Origin: UBA1268 sp002694955
Lineage (GTDB): Bacteria; Planctomycetota; Planctomycetia; Pirellulales; UBA1268
NCBI GenBank assembly: GCA_028066355.1
Contig: JALCBP010000011.1
Location: forward strand, 1 to 58,359
DNA: 58,359 nt
Direction: 5' to 3'
Part shown: one piece after another, positions 7,446 to 16,138 of the stretch
Layout of the letters: each line of letters begins with the position of its first letter
How positions within the stretch are numbered: position 1 is the stretch's first letter
The notes under the pieces: model-generated
Told to the model about the DNA's origin: nothing
Seen by the model: only the letters and a program-made list of their open reading frames with translations
The model's database searches: none
Program-made: the position numbers and the translations under genes

Positions 7446-9638
7446 TTAGTCACGGAGTTCGAGGACAATTCTCCAAAGAGTGGTGTCCCCTGCGTCTTTG
7501 AATTGTTTACGTTCAGATTCAGTTGTTTCCTGCGGCAACCATTTGGTGGCACGTGGTCCTTTTCCGGTAAGAATAATACGGTCTAAGGCAAGCAGATGAG
7601 TCATGTCAATGTGCCCAATACGCCCCGGTTGAAGGCCAGTGTACTCCGATCCACCGGTGGCACGATGCATCCCTGCGACTTCGAGAATTCGCGCTATGTT
7701 TCGATCATCGGAGTTCCATCGCGCTGAGACATTGCGGTCCTTGACTGCTCTTTTTTTTGTTAAAAAAGCCCCAAGAGATCGTGGGCCTTTTCCCTCTTCG
7801 AGATCAAAGGTGTCGCCAGGCTGAAGTGTGCCAATGTCGTAAAGCCAGCCAGCGTACATCAAAACACAATCTTTCAGTGTTACCTGAAGTTGATTCGTAA
7901 TTGTTCCGCGTAGGGTGCCCTGCCCCGTTCTGCTTAGTGTTGAATTTATTGAAGCAATCGGCAATCGGCAGGTCGAGTTAGCTTCAAAGAGTTGGCTTGA
8001 GGCCGCTGCAATCGAGATGTTTTGGAGTTTGCCGGCAGATGGTCCGTATTCATAAGCGGCTCCGGCTAGAGAAGGATGTGGTGTTAATGCATCGGGTCCT
8101 CCAATGTTTCGCCCCGACGCTGCGAACCAACTCACCACTGAGCGAGAGTCTTTTCTGCCGGTATTTTGTGCAGAGTTGACGGAGAGGTTGAACCGTCCAT
8201 TTTGTGGGGCCCATATGCCGGCAAAGCTCGTTGATCGACATGTTTGAGTTGCCTCGTCGATATCAAAAATACCGGCTGTATGGATCTGCCATTCGCCAGA
8301 TTTAAATTGTTGTGTGGTTGACCAGGTAATCCCTGTAAAGGTCAAGACAATGAGTGGCAACGTCAACCAGGTTATCCATCTGAATCGCTCACTTCGACGG
8401 GCAATCCACCAGTCGAGTGGATAGAGTGCAGCAACATAAAGCATTCCGATGAGTGCGATGAGCTCAAATGGAATCACGGATACATTGATGTAATTGTCAA
8501 CCGCAAGCCTTAGTTGTCCAGCCAAGTCGAGGCCTCCCCGCTTTGCCTCCCCTGCTCTTCCATCAGAAACACCATCGCCTTGGATGTCGAGCAGTTTCAG
8601 GACAAGTGAGTCGGTGCCAGACCACGACTCGAAGGTTTTTGTATCGAGATCAAGCCCAACCCATGTAATTCGTCCAAAGCCATAGGCCCGACGTACAACA
8701 AGTGGCGGATCGTTTTCGGTGCCACCAACTGAAGCTTCGATTACACCTTGTAGTTGTGGAGAATCTTCAAAGACAGGAATCTGTAGCTCCTCAATAGCTC
8801 GGCGGGCGAGTGGTCGGCTCGATCGTGCGTATGTTTCAAGCGCCGCTGCACGACGTAATGGAACCAGACGACTGAACTTTCCCGGTAGCCATGACTCGAT
8901 AGATGGTGAGGTCGACACAGCATCAGGCAGCGACATTCCTGCTACGAGGAGCAAGTCTCCACCCTGTCGAATCCATGCATCGAGCTCAAGGAGGCGATCC
9001 TTTGTAATGCCTCGTCGTATCGCATTTCCACAGATTATTGCCTTGTCGATACCATCGAACGTGAGGCCTGAAGGACCAAAAACGTGAGAGAGTGGGATTG
9101 AGGCGGAACTTTGTGCGGGAGAAACCACAAGCATTCGCGACCCGTCTTCCCGAGTTGCAAGTCGAGTCGCCCTTGTTGCGTTGTCCAACTCACCAAAAAG
9201 CATTACAACTTCCTGACTTGATTCCAATAGTTGCGGAATTTGTATGCTTTTCGAAGTGACCACCTTTGCGAGATGCGATGCGTCAGCATCTGGTTCCATC
9301 GTGTCGAGAACCACGGCCCGGATGATGCTGTCTCGGCTACCGATTTTTACAAGAAGTCTCGCTGCCCAATGTGTCTCATCTATCAAAGCGGGACGAACAA
9401 GCGGTGATCGAAGCCATTGTCCATCTGGATCCTGGGATTCTACTGCAACATACCGGGTAGTTGGTTCCGCAAGAGATTGCGGCATGCGAAGAGTTACCGA
9501 GGTCCAGTGTCCTGCTCGAACAACCCCATCGAGGCCAATTTCGGCGGATAACTCTTGGTTGGCAGGCGTCGCCATGACGATTGCTGGTGTGACGAGGAGG
9601 ATAAAAAAGTAGAGCAAGAAGTGCTTCAAAAGTATCAT
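7446..9638 (-). CDS. Large exported/membrane protein of unknown function, ABC partner candidate
   Basis: The 730-aa protein has a signal peptide (LLKHFLLYFFILLVTPAIVMA), an N-terminal beta-rich extracytoplasmic region, and a segment that reads like a glutamine-amidotransferase-like fold (FDGIDKAIICGN...LDAWIRQGGDLLLVAG, residues about 195-235). Two transmembrane helices (about 388-410 and 422-445: FELIALIGMLYVAALYPLDW and WITWLTLPLIVLTFTGITW) are followed by a second extracytoplasmic domain. The architecture recalls the GldG-like auxiliary proteins of ABC systems, but I cannot name a family. It overlaps the MazG-like gene by ATGA (9635-9638). Confidence 0.72.
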   Translation of the reverse strand: MILLKHFLLYFFILLVTPAIVMATPANQELSAEIGLDGVVRAGHWTSVTLRMPQSLAEPTTRYVAVESQDPDGQWLRSPLVRPALIDETHWAARLLVKIGSRDSIIRAVVLDTMEPDADASHLAKVVTSKSIQIPQLLESSQEVVMLFGELDNATRATRLATREDGSRMLVVSPAQSSASIPLSHVFGPSGLTFDGIDKAIICGNAIRRGITKDRLLELDAWIRQGGDLLLVAGMSLPDAVSTSPSIESWLPGKFSRLVPLRRAAALETYARSSRPLARRAIEELQIPVFEDSPQLQGVIEASVGGTENDPPLVVRRAYGFGRITWVGLDLDTKTFESWSGTDSLVLKLLDIQGDGVSDGRAGEAKRGGLDLAGQLRLAVDNYINVSVIPFELIALIGMLYVAALYPLDWWIARRSERFRWITWLTLPLIVLTFTGITWSTTQQFKSGEWQIHTAGIFDIDEATQTCRSTSFAGIWAPQNGRFNLSVNSAQNTGRKDSRSVVSWFAASGRNIGGPDALTPHPSLAGAAYEYGPSAGKLQNISIAAASSQLFEANSTCRLPIASINSTLSRTGQGTLRGTITNQLQVTLKDCVLMYAGWLYDIGTLQPGDTFDLEEGKGPRSLGAFLTKKRAVKDRNVSARWNSDDRNIARILEVAGMHRATGGSEYTGLQPGRIGHIDMTHLLALDRIILTGKGPRATKWLPQETTESERKQFKDAGDTTLWRIVLELRD

Positions 9639-9934
9639 GGCTTCTCCGCATCAGGGCAGGTGCAAGAGATTTGTCCGCAACCAGGACATCCCTGTCCATA
9701 TTTTTTCGCGATTGCCTGCTCGAGGTCGACGTCAACTACATTGGCGATGGTTGCCAACCATGCCAGAACGTCTGCGAATTCTAGGGCCTTTTCTTCTGGC
9801 GAGCCACTTCGTAGAGCGGTTGCGAGTTCACCTATTTCCTCTGTCAACCACATGAACGTTCCTTCTACACCACGTGCAGCATCTTTGTCGTGGTACATGT
9901 TTCGAATGAGTTGTTGGAACTCACGAAGTGTCAT
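9635..9934 (-). CDS. MazG-like nucleotide pyrophosphohydrolase with Cys-rich tail
   Basis: A 99-aa protein starting at MTLREFQQLI. It has the all-alpha NTP-PPase metal-binding signature: EEIGE at 32-36 and EFAD at 52-55 (EExxE...ExxD), which binds Mg to cleave NTPs or dNTPs to NMP and pyrophosphate. The C-terminus carries CPGCGQISCTC (Cys 83, 86, 91, 93), a likely small zinc site not normally part of MazG. The upstream extension to 10147 has no family similarity and was excluded. The stop is coupled by ATGA to the 730-aa membrane protein. The physiological substrate is unknown. Confidence 0.85.
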   Translation of the reverse strand: MTLREFQQLIRNMYHDKDAARGVEGTFMWLTEEIGELATALRSGSPEEKALEFADVLAWLATIANVVDVDLEQAIAKKYGQGCPGCGQISCTCPDAEKP

Positions 9935-10239
9935 CTTGTCACTACTTAAGTGGGTTTGTCGTATTCGTTGCAGTTTGCCTCCTCCGATGATACCAGAGCG
10001 GAACATTAGTAGCATGCAGATGGCGGGCAATGCCGTGTGGTGCCAGTGAGGACGGAATATTCCGGGGGAAGTGCGCGATTTTCGGTGAATGCACTGTACG
10101 GCGGGTATGGTTTCTTGGGGTGGCAAGAGTTGTAGGAGGGTGGACAATAAAGTAGGTCTGCTAAAGTAAGGTTTCGCTTCTCTGGCAATTATTCATAAAC
10201 GGCTTGGGTTCTTCTGGAAAGGCAAGTTTTTCACTAATC

Positions 10240-11799
10240 ATGTCTGCTCATCAATCGGTTCGAATTTTCGATACGACACTTCGCGACGGAGAACAATCTC
10301 CTGGTGCAAGCATGAACCTTACAGAAAAAATTGAGGTGGCGCATGCATTATCTCAATTAGGTGTTGATATTATTGAGGCAGGTTTTCCAATCGCTTCTCC
10401 TGGTGACTTCGAATCAGTTCGAGAAATTGCTCGGGCTGTGCGTGAGCCGGTAATCTGTGGTCTTGCTCGGTGCAATGACACTGATATTGACCGCGCCTGG
10501 GAAGCCCTTGCTGAAGCAGCTCGCCCACGAATTCATGTATTTTTAGCAACGAGCGCCATTCATCGTGAGTTCAAACTTCGAATGGGTGAAGACGAAGTCG
10601 TTCAGCGAGCAGTAGCTGGAGTTCGTCGTGCAAGAGAAAGTTGTGAAGATGTAGAGTTTTCACCAGAGGATGCAGCTCGTACAGAAATAGATTTTCTCTG
10701 CCGTGTTGTTGAAGCGGTTATTGATGTTGGGGCAACCACCGTGAATATCCCAGATACCGTTGGGTATGCCACGCCGCAACAAATGTTCGATGTGATACAT
10801 GCGCTTCGGAATCGCGTGCCAAATATTGATAAGGCAGTTTTGAGTGTCCATTGTCATGACGATCTTGGCCTTGCGGTTGCGAACAGTTTGGCAGCAGTTC
10901 AGGCTGGAGCAGGTCAGGTTGAATGCACAATTAATGGGATTGGGGAACGAGCCGGTAATTGCTCTCTTGAAGAAGTAGTTATGGCTCTTAAGACGAGGGC
11001 TGACTTGTACAAGTGTCAGAGTCGAATTGCAACGCAACGATTAGTGCCAACGAGTCGGCTTGTGGCTAATATCACGGGAATTCAGGTGCCGCGCAACAAG
11101 GCTATCGTTGGACGGAACGCGTTTGCCCACGAGGCGGGCATTCATCAGGACGGCATGCTGAAAGATAGAAGCACATATGAAATCATGCGTCCGGAAGATG
11201 TTGGGCTCGAACGAACTGACCTGGTACTTGGTAAACACAGTGGTCGAGCAGCGTTGGCAGATCGTGCAGCTGCCCTTGGTTATCAATTAACCGGCGAGCA
11301 ACTTCAGACAGTTTTTGAACAGTTTAAGCAGCTGGCAGATCGGAAAAAAGAAATTTATGACGGAGATGTTGCAGCTCTCTGCGAACAGCAATTCGCCGTA
11401 CTCCCGGAGCTTTTCGTTTTCGAGGGGTACTCGGTTTCGTGTGAAAGTGGTAGTTCGCCAACGGTGACCCTCCGCGTGAAACAAGATGGTGAAAGCCAGT
11501 CAGTTTCCATAACGAGTGGCGATGGTCCGATTGATGGTATTTTTCTTGCGATAGAGAAAATAACAGGCATTACAACAGTCTGCCGTGATTTTCGGGTGCA
11601 GGCCGTGACGGTTGGAAAAGACGCTCAGGCAGAAGTGTCTGTTGAGCTTGAAGCAACCGCGGAACGATACCGAGGACAACTGCATCGAGGACGAGGTGTG
11701 TCAACGGATTCACTAGAAGCCTCAGCGAAAGCGTTTCTTGCCGCAGTGAATCGGGTTGCCATTGGAGCAAAGCCAAGGCTCCATCCACAGCAACTTTAA
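10240..11799 (+). CDS. leuA: 2-isopropylmalate synthase
   Basis: The 519-aa enzyme catalyses the first committed step of leucine synthesis, condensing acetyl-CoA with 2-oxoisovalerate. The N-terminal TIM barrel begins with FDTTLRDGEQSPG, the metal site is SVHCHDDLGLA, and NGIGERAGN and GKHSGRAAL are family signatures. The C-terminal LeuA allosteric domain (about 395-505) is present, so leucine feedback is likely. The start at 10240 (MSAHQSV) is preferred over 10204, which adds residues unlike the family. No leader peptide rich in Leu codons is visible upstream. It converges on the P-II gene, with 24 bases between the stops. Confidence 0.96.
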   Translation: MSAHQSVRIFDTTLRDGEQSPGASMNLTEKIEVAHALSQLGVDIIEAGFPIASPGDFESVREIARAVREPVICGLARCNDTDIDRAWEALAEAARPRIHVFLATSAIHREFKLRMGEDEVVQRAVAGVRRARESCEDVEFSPEDAARTEIDFLCRVVEAVIDVGATTVNIPDTVGYATPQQMFDVIHALRNRVPNIDKAVLSVHCHDDLGLAVANSLAAVQAGAGQVECTINGIGERAGNCSLEEVVMALKTRADLYKCQSRIATQRLVPTSRLVANITGIQVPRNKAIVGRNAFAHEAGIHQDGMLKDRSTYEIMRPEDVGLERTDLVLGKHSGRAALADRAAALGYQLTGEQLQTVFEQFKQLADRKKEIYDGDVAALCEQQFAVLPELFVFEGYSVSCESGSSPTVTLRVKQDGESQSVSITSGDGPIDGIFLAIEKITGITTVCRDFRVQAVTVGKDAQAEVSVELEATAERYRGQLHRGRGVSTDSLEASAKAFLAAVNRVAIGAKPRLHPQQL

Positions 11800-11823
11800 T
11801 TCTGGTTTTTTATGAGGGTGTGC

Positions 11824-12171
11824 CTAAATAGCCTCTTTGCCACGCTCTCCTGTACGAATCCGGACGCATTCATCCAAAGGTAGAACAAAGATCTTTCCGT
11901 CACCGATCTCTCCCGATACTCCCGAACGCCCTCCTTTTTGAATTGCTTGAATGGTCGGCTCTACGAATTCGTCATTTATAGCAATTTGAAGCTGCACTTT
12001 CCGTAAGAGGTTGATGGCGATTTCATGGCCTCGGTAGGTTTCAGAGTGACCGAGTTGTCTGCCAAATCCTTGGACATCGAGAATCGTCAAACGAAAGACC
12101 TCGACCTCTGATAGAGCTTGTTTAACTCGTTCCAGTTTATCGGGCTGGATGATTGCAATGATCAGTTTCAC
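11824..12171 (-). CDS. glnB: P-II family nitrogen regulatory protein, divergent
   Basis: A 115-aa P-II trimer subunit that senses 2-oxoglutarate and ATP/ADP. VQGFGRQLGHSETYRG marks the start of the T-loop and IRTGERG the C-terminal signature. Three deviations are visible against the classical E. coli sequence. The uridylylated Tyr51 position is Ile (GHEI51). Lys9-Pro-Phe is Gln-Pro-Asp. The B-loop before GDGKIF is about three residues longer (GGRSGVSGEIGDGK). Uridylylation at position 51 is therefore impossible, although Tyr46 is kept. No amtB or glnA lies beside it. The symbol is by family only. Confidence 0.88.
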   Translation of the reverse strand: MKLIIAIIQPDKLERVKQALSEVEVFRLTILDVQGFGRQLGHSETYRGHEIAINLLRKVQLQIAINDEFVEPTIQAIQKGGRSGVSGEIGDGKIFVLPLDECVRIRTGERGKEAI

Positions 12172-12243
12172 AGGATCCGCCTATGCATTTGTGTCAGTGG
12201 TTTCTTGTTGAGGATATGATACTACTTCTGCTAGTTGCAGTAG

Positions 12244-12300
12244 GGATGCCCCGACCTGAGCGAGCTAGGCGGACTGCTCACTCAAGCCATTGGGGCATCC
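12244..12300. ncRNA. Candidate structured RNA, 9-bp closing stem
   Basis: GGATGCCCC (12244-12252) pairs perfectly with GGGGCATCC (12292-12300). Inside, TGAGC (12257-12261) pairs with GCTCA (12276-12280). A CTGC/GCAG hairpin sits just upstream (12228-12240). Neither strand has a T-run after the stem, so it is not a standard terminator. It could be a 5'-leader element of the P-II gene (start about 75 bases away on the minus strand) or an independent small RNA. I do not match it to a known riboswitch class. Confidence 0.35.
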
Positions 12301-12338
12301 ATAAATGGACGAATTCAGCCTCAAGAGGGTTATCTTCT

Positions 12339-12357
12339 CAGACGGGCCTCCCGTCTG
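12339..12357. other. Perfect 8-bp hairpin
   Basis: CAGACGGG, loop CCT, CCCGTCTG. It is GC-rich and lies 38 bases from the larger stem-loop. No T-run follows on either strand. It may belong to the same leader or small RNA. Confidence 0.35.
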
Positions 12358-12712
12358 TGGCGTCATCTATGAGGCATGCAAGCCATACGTCGTGAAAATC
12401 AGTGTGTTCTTAAATCCAATCGCCAAGTCTGATCGAGGGGCTCACGAACAGCTTTTGCTCACACCATGTTGAGAACGCCGCCCAAAAGTGATTCACTGCC
12501 CGTTTTCAGCCGTGTATCACGACATGGATGCAAGTTTCGTGCCGGTAAGCTGTTTGCAACTTTTGGCTAGTTGCTAGTATTCAAACGATGAGCTCTGGTA
12601 GCCGTGTATTTGTGCTAGTTTGCGCATCTCTTCGTAAGAGCGGGAGTTCTCTTAAAGCCTCATATGCATGCACGTCCTGCCTTTCTTTAATGCAGGTAAT
12701 AAGGGTCCCGCC

Positions 12713-14029
12713 ATGAAGAACCTTCAGCAATACAAGAATGATTCTAAAGAGATGTATACACAAATTGCTCGTGAGTTATTTCTGGCAACTGGGGATGAGC
12801 TGCCGGCTCTGAATCCGATTGAAGTTGAAAGCTTCCACAAGAGTCAATTTTGTGGAGGACGGGCTAAAGCGATTGAGCAACTACAAAAGATTGAACCGGT
12901 TCGATATGGTCGTACCAGGAATTTTGTATCAGGCGCCGTCACAAGATTGTCTCCTTGGCTTCGTCATGGAGTGTTGTCTCTTGCAGAGGTTCGTGATATC
13001 GCTCTTTCGAAAGTACAACATGTAGCACAAGCCGAAAAACTCATTTCGGAATTGGGATGGCGTGATTACTGGCAGCGGGTACGTGCAGCGTGCCCTGAGG
13101 GACTGTGGCATGATTTGGAAACACCAGCCGCAATTCATCGAGGAGAAGTGGTTCGCAGTCTTCCTGAGGAAGTTGCTCGTGGTGAAACTGGTTTGGACTG
13201 TATTGATGCATTTAGCAAGAAACTTACTCGTGATGGCTGGCTCCATAATCATGAACGAATGTGGCTCGCATCGTGCCTCATCCATACGTACAACGTGTCA
13301 TGGAAAGTTGGTGCTAGCTGGTTTCTGCAGCATCTGCTTGATGCTGATACTGCAAGCAATAATTTTTCATGGCAGTGGGTTGCGGGAACATTCTCTAGTA
13401 AACCCTATATTTTTAATCGTGAGAATGTAGAGCGATTCACTAATGGAATGTATTGCCAGGTGTGCCCTGCTTTCGGTCGTTGTGATTTTGAGGGGACGTA
13501 TGAACAGCTTGCTGAAAAGTTGTTCATAGATGCTTCTGTTGAAAGAGAGGTGAGGCTCACTATTCCTCCAGTAGTAATTCGGGAGTACCGGGAAATCCCT
13601 GATGAATCACTCGTTTGGGTAACACTTGACTCACTTGCTGGTTGCTCTCCGGCCAAACAACAATTCCCAGACGCACCGTCAGTTTTTGTTTTTGACCAGC
13701 ACTGGCTATCTGCTGAACTTCCGTCGTACAAACGCATCGCATTTATCTGTGAATGCCTGGCAGAGCTTCCAGATACAGAAATATGGTTTGGAGAGACTGC
13801 TGCAGTTTTGCAGGGTAGAGCACGAATGACTAATGTGGGTGCTATCAGTGTGGCCAGTACATCCTGCCCCACTGTCCGCAAGATTATCGAAACATTGTCT
13901 CGTGCAACACCAGTGATCTCACTTGACTGGCCACCTTTTTGTGACGCGAGCAAAGTAAAAGATCTCGGCAGGTTTTCACGGTACTGGAACAAAGTCTCTA
14001 AGACCGCTTTGAAGCCTACGTTTGGTTGA
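12713..14029 (+). CDS. Photolyase/cryptochrome-like FAD-binding protein, FAD domain first
   Basis: The 438-aa protein has the photolyase FAD-binding helical domain in residues 1 to about 260: VSGAVTRLSPWLRHGVLS, ELGWRDYWQRV, GWLHNHERMWLAS and the ASNNFSWQWVAGTFSSKPYIFN signature. The alpha/beta antenna domain that normally precedes it is absent at the N-terminus. Instead, residues about 310-438 (SVFVFDQHWLSAELPSYKRI... WFGETAAVLQG) form an alpha/beta-looking domain at the C-terminus. A bacterial family of FAD-binding photolyase-like proteins has this order. Whether it repairs DNA or senses light is unknown. The start is at MKNLQQY; 12668 is an alternative. Confidence 0.82.
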   Translation: MKNLQQYKNDSKEMYTQIARELFLATGDELPALNPIEVESFHKSQFCGGRAKAIEQLQKIEPVRYGRTRNFVSGAVTRLSPWLRHGVLSLAEVRDIALSKVQHVAQAEKLISELGWRDYWQRVRAACPEGLWHDLETPAAIHRGEVVRSLPEEVARGETGLDCIDAFSKKLTRDGWLHNHERMWLASCLIHTYNVSWKVGASWFLQHLLDADTASNNFSWQWVAGTFSSKPYIFNRENVERFTNGMYCQVCPAFGRCDFEGTYEQLAEKLFIDASVEREVRLTIPPVVIREYREIPDESLVWVTLDSLAGCSPAKQQFPDAPSVFVFDQHWLSAELPSYKRIAFICECLAELPDTEIWFGETAAVLQGRARMTNVGAISVASTSCPTVRKIIETLSRATPVISLDWPPFCDASKVKDLGRFSRYWNKVSKTALKPTFG

Positions 14030-14038
14030 TGGTTATTT

Positions 14039-16135
14039 CTAAAGCACTCCAAGCGATTCGACCCACTGACAGAGTTTGGATGCTCTGGTTGAATCATTTC
14101 CCAGTGGTATTTGACTAGCAGGGACGCCAGCGTCACGGAGTCGTTTTATGGTTTGTTGGTATTGCTGGCTTACTTCTTTCGTCATTTTTTCTGTTCTTGT
14201 CGTTCCAAAAAGAACCCATCGGAAACGGTCTGGTGAGGCTTCACGGATACGTGCTCGTTGCGGTATGGTCGCGTTAATAAGGCAGACACCTCGAGCTATC
14301 GTGTCGAACCGATTAGCTCCCATCCAGGCGAACGTACCCCCGGCTTTTGAGCCGGCAAACGCAATGCGGGTTGGATCGATTTTGCAGCGTTGTGTTAATG
14401 CACTAATAGTCTTTCCGACCCTTTCCAAGTCTGCCTGTCGCCAACTGTCTGAATCTGAAGATGGTATTAATATTACGGCTACGTTGTATTGAGCCACAGC
14501 CTCTCTCCAGCCCGATGCCCAGACGGTCACAGACTTTTCTGAAAGTGCCCCAGACGGCTCATCAAAAAATACCAGGACACCAGCCGGCGTACCGTCCTGC
14601 TGCTCCGGAATGAGTGCCCACGAAGGTTCGGGTATTTCAGGGATTTCAAGTTTAACAACCGCTGGTGGTGGGTTGCCCTTGTTTGTTGATTCGAATGCAG
14701 GGACGCTATTCAAAGGCTTTTCAGGGAATGGTGCGGTTGTAAGGCGTATCTTTCGGGAGTTTTGTGAGCTGCGAATTTCCAGCACGACATCAGTATTGCT
14801 TGTGAGTCCACCCAGAAGCCCGGATAGTTGATGTGGGGATGCAATTGGTTGAAGAGAAAAATCGTCTGCATTTAGTTGTGAACCTATTGCAGCCCCGATG
14901 ATCACGTCTTGAGGCTGAATGCCAGCTTTCTCAGCTGGGCTATCGGGCCAGGTCCAGTCAACAACCACGCCCTTTACCTTCCCTTTTCCATTGGTTTGTA
15001 ATGGCTGACGTACTGGAACGATGCCGAGCATTGACCGCTTCCACGGTGGTAGTTTGTCAGAGAGAACAGTACGAATGGATAATGAAGGTTTTCCTTCTAT
15101 TCGTTGCACAGTTATTTCGAGCGAGTCGCCGGCGACTTTGGGTGTGAGTGCGTGTCTGATATCTGCAATGCGTTGTATCGGCCGACCATCGATTTGTGTA
15201 ATGAGATCACCGCTTTGAAGTCCCGATTTCGCTGCTGGTGAGCCGGCCCGTACCGTTTCAACAACAGGGCGTCCATTGATCGGGTCCTGTGCCGAGTAGC
15301 CAATTCCCAATAGCCCGGGCTTCAGCGTTTCCCCCTTCTTGAGTCGAGGGATAAGTGGAATGATGTCGTACATCGGTATCGCGAACCCCACGCCAGAATC
15401 GTATAATTCGGTTCCTGTGGTCATGCCTGCAGTCTCTGCAGGAAGTGGTGCAATGATGCCAAAAACCAATCCTCGAATACTCAGCAGAGGCCCGCCGTAA
15501 TTCACTGGCGATACTGCCGCATCGGTTTGGATGGCTCTGCCCCAGCATCGGTCCACCGCAGAGATGATACCTACGGCGACGCTTGGTTCCTCTAGGTCCC
15601 ACACTCGCCCAACAGCCAAAGCCCATTCACCCGGACGTACGTCTTCTCGGGAAACAAATTGTGGCTCGGTAAGTGGTTTTGTGGGTTCGCACTTCAGAAG
15701 TACAAGGCCGCGATTGAGGTCTCGGCCCGTTACTCTTCCTACGAGCCGTCTGGGTGACGACGCGAGGTTGTCTGCTGTTTTTTTCTTTGGAGGTAGTGTT
15801 ATGACAACTTCGTCAATATCAGATGGAACGGCAAATTCAGTCGTAAGAATCCAGCCGTCGGCCCCGACCACAAGCCCCGTCGATGGGCCTGTTGGCTGTA
15901 TCGTTGAACGCGTGCCTTGGAGGGTGGCTACCGATAACCCGCTCGGTTCGATTCTCACGACGGAATCAGAAATACCACTGAGAGCGTTTTGGAAAGCTGC
16001 TTGCTCGGCAAGTGCCCGTTCTGGAGTTTTCTGTGGCGAGCTTTGATCTGAATAGCAGAAGCTCAAAGGCACTGCATATAGAAGATAGGTCAGCATCACC
16101 TGATGTGAAGCTGTTCGTCTGATGATGCTGTTCAT
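14039..16135 (-). CDS. Triad-less HtrA-like protein with two PDZ domains and a degenerate hydrolase-like domain
   Basis: The 698-aa exported protein has a short hydrophobic N-terminus, a trypsin-like HtrA fold (about 55-260), PDZ1 (about 275-350, LGIGYSAQDP...), PDZ2 (about 360-450, LGIVPVRQP...) and a C-terminal alpha/beta-hydrolase-like domain (about 500-698). Aligned to the intact paralogue two genes upstream, the catalytic His is Phe101 (TTEFAV), Asp is Gly143 (NRGLVLL) and Ser is Tyr213 (PVNYGGPL). In the hydrolase part the nucleophile elbow reads FAGSKAGG, with Lys where esterases have Ser (AGxSAGG). Both domains look catalytically dead. Last gene of the MoxR operon, 3 bases after its neighbour. 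Confidence 0.85.
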   Translation of the reverse strand: MNSIIRRTASHQVMLTYLLYAVPLSFCYSDQSSPQKTPERALAEQAAFQNALSGISDSVVRIEPSGLSVATLQGTRSTIQPTGPSTGLVVGADGWILTTEFAVPSDIDEVVITLPPKKKTADNLASSPRRLVGRVTGRDLNRGLVLLKCEPTKPLTEPQFVSREDVRPGEWALAVGRVWDLEEPSVAVGIISAVDRCWGRAIQTDAAVSPVNYGGPLLSIRGLVFGIIAPLPAETAGMTTGTELYDSGVGFAIPMYDIIPLIPRLKKGETLKPGLLGIGYSAQDPINGRPVVETVRAGSPAAKSGLQSGDLITQIDGRPIQRIADIRHALTPKVAGDSLEITVQRIEGKPSLSIRTVLSDKLPPWKRSMLGIVPVRQPLQTNGKGKVKGVVVDWTWPDSPAEKAGIQPQDVIIGAAIGSQLNADDFSLQPIASPHQLSGLLGGLTSNTDVVLEIRSSQNSRKIRLTTAPFPEKPLNSVPAFESTNKGNPPPAVVKLEIPEIPEPSWALIPEQQDGTPAGVLVFFDEPSGALSEKSVTVWASGWREAVAQYNVAVILIPSSDSDSWRQADLERVGKTISALTQRCKIDPTRIAFAGSKAGGTFAWMGANRFDTIARGVCLINATIPQRARIREASPDRFRWVLFGTTRTEKMTKEVSQQYQQTIKRLRDAGVPASQIPLGNDSTRASKLCQWVESLGVL

Positions 16136-16138
16136 TTT

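Larger units (their letters stand above)
12172..12712. other. Structured non-coding stretch between P-II gene and photolyase gene
   Basis: There are 541 bases without a convincing gene. It holds the divergent promoters of the P-II gene (minus) and the photolyase-like gene (plus), and at least three stem-loops, two of them listed separately. A further small hairpin lies at about 12632-12650 (CTCTT...AAGAG). I see no tRNA, repeat array or conserved small ORF. Confidence 0.5.

Noticed and set aside
10148..10239. Leucine attenuator/leader peptide upstream of leuA
   Set aside because: No short ORF with Leu codons and no terminator hairpin in the 92 bases before the start.
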